NCBI GenBank assembly: GCA_016748015.1
Contig: JAAOMT010000786.1
Coordinates: forward strand, 64,050 to 128,049
DNA length: 64,000 nucleotides
From: Geosiphon pyriformis
Lineage: Eukaryota > Glomeromycota > Glomeromycetes > Archaeosporales > Geosiphonaceae
Reading direction: 5' to 3'
Part shown: positions 21,241 through 30,999 of the stretch, in pieces
Layout of the letters: each line of letters begins with the position of its first letter
Numbering within the stretch: position 1 is the stretch's first letter
The notes under the pieces: model-generated
What the model was told of the DNA's origin: nothing
Databases searched by the model: none
Seen by the model: the letters and a program-made list of their open reading frames with translations, nothing else
Position numbers and translations under genes: made by a program

Positions 21241-22841
21241 TTAAGCAACAGTAACATCATTTTTCTCGTCAGTTGGAGCGACCTCGTCATGAAAGGTGGT
21301 GACCTTCTCTTCATCCCCTGATTGAACATGCTGATCACTTAATGCGACTTTGATGACCAATTCTCGTTCTTCAGATTTTACGCCTTTCAACCCTTCAAGG
21401 GCTTTAGTTTGTTCTGCTTCATCCGACAATTCTACGAAACCAAATCCTTTGGAACGACCACCACGACGACGAACAACATGAGCAGATGTTACACTATAGT
21501 CTTTGAATATTTCTTTTAAGCCTTCATCATCAACGGAGAAGGGCAGATTAGCGACAAAAACACTAGTTTTTGATAGGTCACCAGTTTTTGCAGCACCAGC
21601 TGCTTGATTCGAATTGGGATTAGAAGTAGAACGGCGACGAGAAGGAATACGACCACCACGGCCACGACCACGACCACGGCCACGGCCACGACGGAAACCA
21701 CGAGTAACTTTTGATGTGTTGGTGGTGGAGGTATCCTCATTGGTGCCATTGGCGGTTGGGGGTTCAGAGGCATTAACTGCGGTAGAATCAATAGTTTCTG
21801 GAGTGTTTTCAGGACCGTCTTCCCCACGATTAGAGAAGCGACGACGAAATTGCTATAATTGAGAAAAAGTATAGAAAAAATTGGTATATAAGATCGTTTA
21901 TTTTTCCCGATTATTCAATAGAATATTTGATTTGAGAATGGATCAGATATTCGATTAAATATGAAATAATGAGCTTAGCCATAGAAAAATGTGAGAATTA
22001 TATATATACCCAACTACCACGTCCTCTACCACGTCCACGACCCCTACCACGCCCTCTGCCCCTACCACGAAATCCAAACCTTCCACCACGTCCACGACGC
22101 GCGCCAGAGTTTCTCCATTGGGAATCAGTCACACCATTATTACCTGAGGTGTTTTCGTTCTTTGGTTTTGCAACTTCTACATTAATTTGACGACCGCCTA
22201 ATTGTTCTCTATTCAGTTCAGCGACAACCTTGTTGGCGTCTTCCTCGGTCTCGAGAGCAACGAAACCGTAGCCAAGAGAACGAGTACCGCGGGTAATTAT
22301 ATTAGCTTTAACACTAATTTCATATATTCAAAGAAAAAGAATAGTAGGAAAGAATCATCAGTCATTGAATTGGAGGTTAAATATCTAGAAGAAATAGCTT
22401 GTATCATGATGGCATGAAACTTCAATAATCAGGAATTTAAGTTTAATTCATAAGTAGTTTAAGATTATAAAATTTTCCCTAATTCTAATTTGCAAACGGC
22501 CATATTGGCGCAGTTTTTAACAAGTTAGCCTCGAAAATCACTTACACTTTTCCAACGTTTCCAAAAAATTCGGCAAGTTCGGCTTCGGTAGTTGTGAAGG
22601 CTAAGTTACCCACAAAAACTTTGAATCCGGCCTCCTCTTCTACAATACTTTCTGTTTCGGTAATTTCGGCTATGACCGTCTTTTCTTCTACGGCCTCAAC
22701 GGCAGAACTAGTCTCATTCCAGCTATCTGCCTCAACAGCAGAACTAGTCTCATTCCAGCGGGTTTCTACATCAACAGCAGAACTAGTCTCAGTGACAGTC
22801 TCGTTCCGGTGGACATCTACCGCTTCGTTGTTTTCTGACAT
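21241..22841 (-). CDS. Sbp1-like RNA-binding protein (RRM-RGG-RRM), three exons
   Basis: Exons 22841-22546, 22313-22010, 21852-21241 give 403 residues. After an acidic, Thr/Glu-rich N-terminus with a repeated WNETSSAVE unit (residues about 30-55) comes RRM1: FKVFVGNLAF (RNP2) in exon 1 and SLGYGFVALE (RNP1) in exon 2. A long Arg-Gly region follows, two blocks of RGRGRGR on either side of intron 2. RRM2 has SVFVANLPFS and SKGFGFVELS. Two RRMs flanking an RGG region is the layout of yeast Sbp1, a translational repressor and P-body protein that binds eIF4G through RGG; this function is inferred. True ATG is at 22841. Arg methylation of the RG runs is likely. Confidence 0.9.
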
Positions 22842-24142
22842 GTTCAAACGCTTATGTATGATGCGCGTGTACCAAACAGTTAAAAACTACTCTTTCGTAG
22901 AGGTGTGAGGTCAGATGTGTGATTTAAACACAGTTTCGTTTAGGGTCGTAAAACCTAAAGATCCCTTCACTTTCTAAACGTGCTGGGCTGTGTGGAAGGG
23001 AAATTAAAAAATTAATCTGGACGCCTATATGGACTAGCCGGACTGAAGGCTCCTTCGATACTTTTTGAGTCCACTAAAGGGCTAGGACGGTTGGCAGGTA
23101 TAAAATAGAACGGATGCTTCTTTTGCTTTCAAGTATGCTTGAGCAAAAACTGGGTAGACGGGGGGCCAAGAATTGCCGCCTTAGTTTTACATATTCTTTT
23201 CTGTGAATCCAAAAATTGTGCAACGTCGACAAGGTTGCACACAAATAGAAATATATTTAACTTCGAGACCGAAAATCCCGATTGTGATGGTGGCAATTAT
23301 TAGACATGGTGCCATTTGTGTCTTTGTATTTGAAGTTGTTTCACATAAAATCAATCAATCAATCAATCAATCAGATGATGGAAGCTTGTTCAAAATTTTA
23401 ATTCTAGAAGATTCCAAACATCAAAGACAATTCACTTGTCTTTAACCATTTTCATGCGGAAACCGTTCATGTGAATATGAAGGTGGGCAGGACCCACTTT
23501 CAAAAAGGAATAACATCAACCTTTCACAATATGTGAGCAAACGCTTTTTGTTCATTCAAACCATTTTATTTTAAATTAGATTTAAAAATAGGTTTACTGA
23601 AACCTTTATATTTTATTTTCATGGAGAATAAAGATTTCAAAAATAAAATCGATTTTTTTATATAAGGTAAAAAAGCCAACACTCCCTCCCCTCCACCAAT
23701 CACAGTGTGGTTTGAGAGGAAAAATTCCTTAAACGTTATTAGATGTTATGGAAATAGTAAATCAACGCGAAAATGGGAATATAAACAAAGATTTTTTCCG
23801 AATCATAATTTCATATAGAACAATAAGATCGAGATTTTCCACAGAATTTATCAATAATGATAATTTATATTATTTATCGGCTGCAAATCATATCAGATAT
23901 CGCAATTTAATTTTATGGCTCATAAAATTAAACTTTTTAACATTTAACAATGTAAAAGACAAATATAAATTTATTGTACAAAAATCAATATAATAAATAT
24001 AAAATAATCATTTGAAGACGGTTATGTAGATTTTCAAAGAAGTATCCGCTATATTTAATCAAGAATAATACATATGCAGATTTTATGAATTACTTATTCT
24101 ATAGGGTTGAAAGAGAATGTCCAAAATTTTTTAATTCGAAAT
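22842..24142. other. Intergenic stretch, no gene recognised
   Basis: About 1.3 kb between two minus-strand genes. Less A/T-rich at 22,900-23,200. Contains the TCAA microsatellite. Small frames at 23203-23445 and 23748-23993 show no family resemblance and I do not call them genes. The promoter of the Sbp1-like gene must be in 22,842 onward. Confidence 0.5.
23351..23373. repeat. TCAA microsatellite (about 5.75 units)
   Basis: Tandem TCAA over 23 bases. Confidence 0.95.
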
Positions 24143-25785
24143 TTATGCAGGTGGATAAACTTGACCACCAAAATTTGATGAAGGATATTGCTGAGGAGCA
24201 CCTTGAGCTGGTGGGGGATAAAAATTTTGTGGATAGGATTGTTGTTGCTGTGGGTTTGGGTAAAAATTGCTAGCAGTATTATTTGGCGGATATGCAAATT
24301 GATTATTTGGTGGATAACCAGCATTTGGATAAACATTTTCTGTTAGAGGAGGAGTGGGAACTGGAATTGGGAAAGATAATGGAACCACTCCGTTTGATAT
24401 TGGTGGAGGTGGTGAACTATTGATATATTGAGGTGGAGGAAGAGTCGCAGAAATCGATAAAGGAGAAGATTGTATAGAAGGAGAAGTCACCGGTGGTGGA
24501 TAAGGGGAAATACCATTAGAACCAACACCAGGAATGGGCGAATGATATCCTGTTGATATAGGTGGGTAAGGTGAAGTGGGTTGATGTTGCTGATTAAAAA
24601 AAAAGCAAAAAAAGACCGTTAATTTCTTTTTAAATAAAAAGAATGAAGAGTTCACGGAATATTTTATAACTTACTGGAAGAGGTCTATTTTGAGGTGTAG
24701 GAGAATAATAGAGTGTCCCAGAATTTGGTGAAGTGCTTGAAGGTGGGTAAGCTCCATTATTTGGCGGTGGATAAACGTTGTTTTGAGGCAGATAAACATT
24801 ATTAGGAGGTTGATAAACAGAATTATTTCGAGGTGGATATCCAGAATTATTATGTTGTTGATAGGTGGAAGCTGCCGGTACAGAATGAGGATAAGCAGGA
24901 GAATTGGTTGGATATGATGCAGCAGGCGCACCATTTTGTGGATAATTAATAGGAGGACGATAAGAAGCCGGTGATGATGTAGGCAAATTTTGTTTTATTG
25001 ATGGTGACGTATTAATTGGGGGATGAGGAGTCACTGGTAAAGGCTTTAGTGGATGTCTGAGTTCTTGAGATTTTTCCCCAGGTGGCGCCACACCCTTTAA
25101 AAAGGAGAAATTAAAATAAATTCCAAAAAATATATATATTCTTGACTTACCGCTAAATAAAAAGTCATCTCAAGAAAAATTTCTCCTGCATCCTTATTAC
25201 GAAATTTGAGAAGGAACCAATCTAGGGAAACAAAGAAAATTTTAAATTTAAATGTTCAATATTCAATTTTCTTTTGAGAAAAACAACATATTAATCATAC
25301 CATCCCATTCTCCCTTTTTTAAGACTTCATCCAATTCAACTACCGTCTCACCAATTAAATCATGCTCTCTTTTATCCTCATTATAAACTTGAATCTTCAT
25401 CTTTTTATTACTAGGCTCGTCTAAGAGTTGAAACCTAATTTCCTCATCCCACTCTGGGTGTTGCCCCCCACGTTTATCTGTCCTGGTTCTTTTGGCATTG
25501 CTTCCGATTCGAATTGTAGCAAATGGGTCTGCCTTGCCAATAATCTCTCGGTTTGGCAAATTCCTCTAGGTAAAGCCGTTCAAACAAAAGGGATCTCAAT
25601 TTAGTATTAATTTTTAAGATTAAATGATTTTTGTTTAAAGCAATATTCCATATGAGCTACGCCATTAAGCGATAAAGCACTGCCTAAGATTCTTAATCTT
25701 ATTCTTGGGGAATATAACTTACCGCTTTTAGCACTACAATGACGAGTTGGCCAAGAATTTTAGGACCAGGTTTGGTTGAAGACAT
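24143..25785 (-). CDS. C2-domain, proline-rich protein (Inn1/Fic1-like), five exons
   Basis: Exons 25785-25723, 25565-25301, 25221-25151, 25094-24675, 24589-24143 give 421 residues. The N-terminal about 135 residues are one C2 domain: GQLVIVVLKARNLPNRE, GKADPFATIRIG, RTDKRGGQHPEWDEEIRF, MKIQVYNEDKREHDLIGE, GEIFLEMTFYLAG. The Ca-ligand Asp positions are only partly kept. The rest is Pro/Tyr/Asn-rich low complexity with repeats of the type YPPNN and many PxxP-like motifs for SH3 partners. This layout matches fungal ingression proteins (Inn1 in budding yeast, Fic1 in fission yeast), which link membrane and actomyosin ring in cytokinesis; the function is inferred. Confidence 0.87.
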
Positions 25786-26190
25786 TCCCAATAAACACTA
25801 TATCAGAGTAGCTCACAAATGAACAATTTCTACTGAATCTGACAATATTTTAGGGGAAGTTTAAATAGAATAGAGTTGATCACAAGGGAGTATATCATTG
25901 TCGGTGTTATCCAATAAAGGTTAAACAAGAACTAGACATACAAAAAATTCATGTTTAATTATAAGTTTTTATTTTAGCATTATTTTTTAGCTTTAAAACA
26001 TTTTATTTTTTTTATTTTTTTATTTGTTTTATTAATGTATATAATGGAATTTTTTATTTAATGAGGCAAATATAAACTGTATTTAAATAGCACAGTTGGC
26101 ATAAAAAAAATATATAAACTTTATTATTTTTAATTTCAAATAGTTTAGTATTTCAACATTTTGTAAAAATTTTATTAAATAATTTTTTTT
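25786..26190. other. Promoter-side intergenic DNA passing into A/T-rich repeat DNA
   Basis: Upstream region of the Inn1-like gene; from about 25,960 the sequence becomes A/T-rich and the transposon zone starts. Confidence 0.5.
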
Positions 26191-26260
26191 TTATTACGAT
26201 TTAACGAGTGCAGCCCAACCACTACCTAAGTACATAAGATCATTAAATATTAATTGCAAA
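26191..26260 (-). repeat. Truncated LINE 3' tail
   Basis: Reads on the minus strand as GGTAGTGGTTGGGCTGCACT then CGTTAAATCGTAATAA: the last part of the LINE 3' tail seen at 26,350-26,480, 33,570-33,690 and 60,576-60,690, without upstream coding sequence. Confidence 0.7.
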
Positions 26261-26349
26261 AAATAAGTTAATTATAATAAATTTATTTAAATAAATTATA
26301 AATTATAAAAATAAAATTTTTATTTGTGTTATTATTAACTTTTTTTTTT

Positions 26350-28621
26350 TTTTATTATTATTATATTTTAACGAGCGAGACCCAAATACCACCTAAACTA
26401 TGATACCACAGAAGAGATTACATTATAGGCGTAAATCATGGGTTTTCTACATGTGATCAGACACTCGGCCCAATCAAGGACTCACTACGCTGAATCAAAA
26501 GTAGGTGGAAATAATTCCAACTCATGAATTCTCTCAATGATACCATTCAGATTCCTAGAGTCAAAAATAAACTTACTAAGAAACAATCTAGTAGACTCAA
26601 TATTGCCTCTGGTTTCAGCACCAGACATACGCCACAAAGCAATAACATGCTCAATAGTGTCCTCACTTAAAAAGGAAGGCTTAGCAGCCAGCATACCATC
26701 ATAATCCATATCACCAAAGTCAACCTCAGATCTAAGACAAGCAATGTCCTTGGAGACCCCAACCAAGAGATTAGAAAAATTGTTAGCAGCACTCTTCATA
26801 GAGATGAGATCTTTTTCGACCTGAACAGCCTTAGCAGCATTATTATCAAGAAGATGAGACACCAAAGCAACCAAAGAACCAACAGGCTCAACAATAGACT
26901 TAACCAGAGCAGCCAAATCCGAAATCTGCTTTTCCAAAGAGTCCAATCTAGAACCAACAGCAGGATCAACAACAGAAGCAGCCAAAGAAGCCATCAAAGA
27001 AGGAAACTCAGAAAGACCAGAAGGAGCAGCAGTCTTGGCATATGAAGCAGAACCCACAAAACGAGACCTGAAAACCTTGGGAACCTTGGGAGTGGGGGGT
27101 GAGGAAATCTTGCAATCTATGGCCAGATGGCCCATTTCTTGACACCTAAAGCAGCGCCAGCAGCCAGGAGTTTCCCACCAGATACGGCATTTCCTTAGAG
27201 TACCAGTCTTGACTACAGCAGAATTCAAATCGCTTTGAGAGTCAAATGTAACCAAAGCGAACTGGAAATGACGACCAGAATCAGGAGAACGAGGAATGAA
27301 ACATGTACGACCACCAATCTGAGAAATCATATCACTGATTTCAAAGACAGTACAACCAGGGGGAAGGTTGACCAATTTGGCCTTAAACTTATCACAAGAC
27401 AAAATAGTCTCATTTTGATTTACCAGAGGGAGGATTCTAACACTATCCTTACCCACCAAGATTGACCAATGCTTCAAGGCAGACACAGCAGAGTCCAACT
27501 TTTCAAAATAAACCACCACATACTGCCAAATGCCAGCAGGCTTCAGCACAACACAAGCAATACTACCAAACACACTGAGAGCCAACTTAATGTCAGCAGC
27601 AGACACACCCAAAGATACATTACGCAGCACAACAGCAGCAGAAGAAGAACCAAATTCAGAAACCACCAAAGACTTGGCAATTTTGAGGGTGGCCAAACAA
27701 ACAGAGCTTGTGAGCTCAACCAGAAACGCAGCTTCTAAAGACTGTTGAGAAGCAAACTCTACACAGAAAAGCTTCACATTGTCTTTTGAAACAGATTTGG
27801 CACCCAAAAAACCATGTACAGACTGAAAAACAGTCTTAACATGAGCCAATTTGGTCTTGAAAGTAGCATCAGGCACCAGAGTGGAGGCCACCCACCCAGT
27901 AAACCTTTGACGACTAGTAATAGTTTCCCAAGCACCACCAGAAGTAGCACCAGAAACTAAAGGAGGAGATGAATCAGTTTCCATTTGATCAGCCCAGTTT
28001 CCAAGAACAGGTGACCCAACAGAAGAAGATTGTTTTGCTTCTAAAACCAGCAATAATCTGCCGGAAGACACCACATTTGGCAACACAGCCAGTGGTTGAT
28101 CTTGGCCCATCTTGGATGACGTTGCCGGATGATGCTATGGAGATCTCATTGGGAACCATAAAGGGGTTCGGTGTAACAATAGCAGAGGCAAATGACTGCC
28201 CTCACTTTTCTGAACTTCTGGTCTTTTTGACCATTTTTTTTGAAGAGGTGTTGCTAAAAGCACCAGGTGTTGAATCTATAGAGGGGAAGACCAGCTTATT
28301 CACTGGTCTATTATTAAAAACTTTTGGGCTCTTGGTTGGGGTGGAGGCAACACTGGAACTAACCCAGGTGTGTCTCTTTGAGGGAACTTTGACTGGTGAG
28401 AAACCAGCCAAAGATGAAGAAGTTGCTTTAGTGGCTACTAAAGGCAGCTTTTCACAATTACTGAGTAAGGAGAAGGCTTCTAAAACATTTTGCCTAGTTG
28501 CTTCTACAACAGAAAGAGCTCCTCTGGTTGCAATTTTATTAGATATCTTAGGACAGATATCAGGTGCAGCCTTTTTACTCTTAGCTCTGGTCGTGGTCAT
28601 AAAATTAAGGAGACAAAGAGT
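26350..28621 (-). mobile_element. ORF1-only LINE-related element, copy 1
   Basis: Minus strand. The 5' end is set at 28,621 because copy 2 shares its first bases (ACTCTTTGTCTCCTTAATTT) and differs before. ORF1 ends at 26,485 and is followed within about 30 bases by the LINE 3' tail (CATGTAGAAAACCCATGATT ... GGGTCTCGCTCGTTAAAAT) and TAA repeats (26,352-26,364). There is no ORF2. Tail identity to the ORF2-bearing LINE copies suggests mobilisation in trans. Confidence 0.8.
26485..28600 (-). pseudogene. LINE ORF1 (gag-like, CCHC knuckle), copy 1, one stop and one frameshift
   Basis: Two open frames, 28600-28202 and 28110-26485 (541 residues), are one gene: copy 2 bridges the gap. A TGA at about 28,202 replaces Trp and a small indel near 28,130 shifts the frame. 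The first part is basic and Ser/Thr-rich (RAKSKKAAP near the N-terminus). The second has two RRM-like/DUF4283-like blocks (for example VRILPLVNQNE, FQFALVTFDSQSDL), then a zinc knuckle CFRCQEMGHLAIDC (CxxCx4Hx4C) and a C-terminal helical part. This is the nucleic-acid-binding ORF1 layout of I/Tad-type LINEs. Confidence 0.82.
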
Positions 28622-28959
28622 CTTACAAATTATTCATTAACTTTTATTTTTATATTTTGTTGGATTTTTTAATTTTATTAAAATGCTTAATAATTTATAA
28701 ATTTATATTATTTATAATAAAAATATTTTTTTTAAAACCAAATTATTAAAAGTTATAAAAAACTAAATACTGCTTTACAAAAACACTTCTTTTAAATAAA
28801 AAAATTGAACAGTTTTAATAGCTAAAAAACACTATTTTTGTTTTTGGTTGAAAGTTTTTTTTTAAATTTTTTTTAAAACAGCTTATTAAGAGTAATTTTA
28901 ATTCATAAAAAACCAAAAGTTTTAATAAATTATAATTAAAAAAAATAATTATTATTTTG
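28622..28959. other. A/T-rich spacer between two ORF1-only elements
   Basis: Homopolymer-rich; nothing recognisable. Confidence 0.5.
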
Positions 28960-30975
28960 TTTTTAATTATTATTATTTTTTTATTAAGTTTAATGAATAT
29001 GGCTTAACTACTATCTAGTACTTTGAAACAAATTAAGTATTCTAAACTAAGTATAATTCATGTATTTTCTACATATAATTAGCTATTTAAGCCAATTTAA
29101 ACTATGTTATATTGTTATAATAGAAGTAAACTTACCCAAAACTAATATTTTTTGAACTAGATTAAATAATTTAACATTACAAAAGATCAATCCAACCACT
29201 TATTTAGCTGTTTTTAAAAAATCAGTTTTAATACTATTAGATTTATGTGTTTAAAAAGATATTAAATTAGAAAATATATTATCATTAATGTCAACTAAAA
29301 GATTTAAATTACCAAACATGTCAATCTTATCTATATAGCACTTTTTTTTAACAAAATTACTTCTTTTCTCAACTTACTAACAACTTTGCTAAAAAAATTC
29401 AGATGAATTATAAGTTTATTAATTTTAAAACTAAGAATACTATTCAAAACCAGATTATTTTTAATAAACTGTTTAAACATAGTAATCAAAAAACTGACAG
29501 ACTTAACAATTAACCCAACCAATACAAAAAGTTTAATTAAATTAGATTTCAAAAAAGACAACCAAAATAGCACTAAAAAATTATTAACAATAGCAAAAAA
29601 AAAGACAAAAGTTGTCAGAAATGAAAACTCAAAAAAGCTTAAAGAAACAGAAGCTTTAACATAAGACTTAAAGCTTATAAAATATGATATAAACATCTTA
29701 AAAGCCTTGAAAAAAGAAAATAAAAACATTTTATAATTTACAGCCAAATAATCTACTTTTTAACACCTAAAACAATATCAACAGCCAGAGATTTTTTATT
29801 AAATGTAATATTTTTTAGTATATTAATTTTGTTTACAGCAATATTTAAATCCACTTGAGATCCAAATGTAATCAGAGCAAATTGGAAACAATGACCAGAA
29901 TTAGAAGAGTGAAAAATAAAGCATGTCTGATTACCAACTTGAAAAATTATATCACTAATTTTAAAGACAGTACAACCAGAAGAAAGATTAATTAACTTGG
30001 TCTTAAACCTATTATAAAATATAATAATCTTATTTTAATTTACTTAAAAAAGGATTTTAATACTATTTTTATTCATTAAAACTGACTAATAATTTAAAGT
30101 AGATACAATAAAGTTCAGTTTCTTAAAATAAACAATTACATATTGCTAAATACCAGCAGACTTTAAAACCATATAAACAACTTTACCAAACACATTAAAA
30201 GCTGTTTAATATTAGCAGCAAACATATTCAGAAGCATATCATGCAGTACAATAACAGCAAAAAAAAACCAAACTTAGAAATCACCAAAAACTTGTAATTT
30301 TAAGAATGATTAAATGAATAAAACTTGCAAGTTCAACCAAAAAAACAGCTTTTAAAAACTTTTAAAAAGCAAACTTCATGTAAAAAAGCTTTATATTGTC
30401 TTTTAATACTAATTTAATATTCAAAAAACCATATACAGACTGAAAAACAGTCTTAAAATAGGCCAATTTGATTTTAAAAGTAGCATTAAGCACTAGAATA
30501 GAAGTTATTTATTCAATAAACCTTTGATAACTAAAAATAGTTTTTTAAGTATTATCAATAACAGTACTAAAAACTAGCAAAAAAGATAATTTAGTTTCTA
30601 TTTGGTCAGCCCAGTTTTTAAAAACAGATAACTCTATAAAAAATAGTTGTTTTGCTTCTAAAACTAGTAATAATCTGCTAGAAAACACCATATTTAACAA
30701 TACAGTCAGTAATTGATCTTGGCCTATTTTAAACAATATGCTGGATAATACAACAGAGATTTCATCTAAGATTTTATTAAAAATTACAAAAAAATTTGAT
30801 GTAATAATAGCAAAAACAAATAACTGTCTTTACTTTTTTAAAGAAATAATATTAGTATTATTAAATATAAAAACTATAAAAAGAAAAACCAGTTTGTTAA
30901 CTGGTCTGTTATTAAAAACTTTTGGGCTTTTAGTTGAAATAAAAACAACACTAGAATTAACTTAAGTATGTCTTT
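28960..30975 (-). mobile_element. ORF1-only LINE-related element, copy 3 (heavily decayed)
   Basis: Lies head-to-tail behind copy 1. The 3' tail (ATGTATTTTCTACATATAATTAG on plus, about 29,055-29,085) and TTATTA run (about 28,966) are at the left; ORF1 fragments run up to 30,975 where the 5' end is cut. A readable piece 30736-30545 matches copy 1 (GQDQLLTVLLNMVFSS, LGNWADQ-like). Nearly every C or G of the coding strand has drifted to T or A. As in the other two copies, the tail follows ORF1 without ORF2. Confidence 0.75.
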
Positions 30976-30999
30976 CTTTAATGCATTTTTTGCAAAGAT

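Noticed and set aside
21614-22190. Plus-strand frames rich in Arg-Pro (RPRPRP) opposite the Sbp1-like gene
   Set aside because: They are the reverse reading of Arg-Gly repeat codons and have no start context or conservation signal.
22900-23200. G/C-richer segment checked for a tRNA or small RNA
   Set aside because: I could not fold a cloverleaf or find A and B box sequences.
23203-23993. Two small plus frames in the intergenic stretch
   Set aside because: The first runs through a TCAA microsatellite and neither shows a domain or splice structure.
24094-24336. Minus frame overlapping the end of the C2/proline-rich gene
   Set aside because: Alternative frame of a low-complexity Pro/Tyr/Asn coding exon.
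26854-27748. Several plus-strand frames opposite ORF1 of the LINE derivative
   Set aside because: Antisense shadows of the 541-codon minus frame, whose zinc knuckle and copy-to-copy conservation show the true strand.
27969-28640. A 223-codon plus-strand open frame
   Set aside because: Antisense to LINE ORF1; the opposite strand matches copy 2 residue by residue and has the family start.
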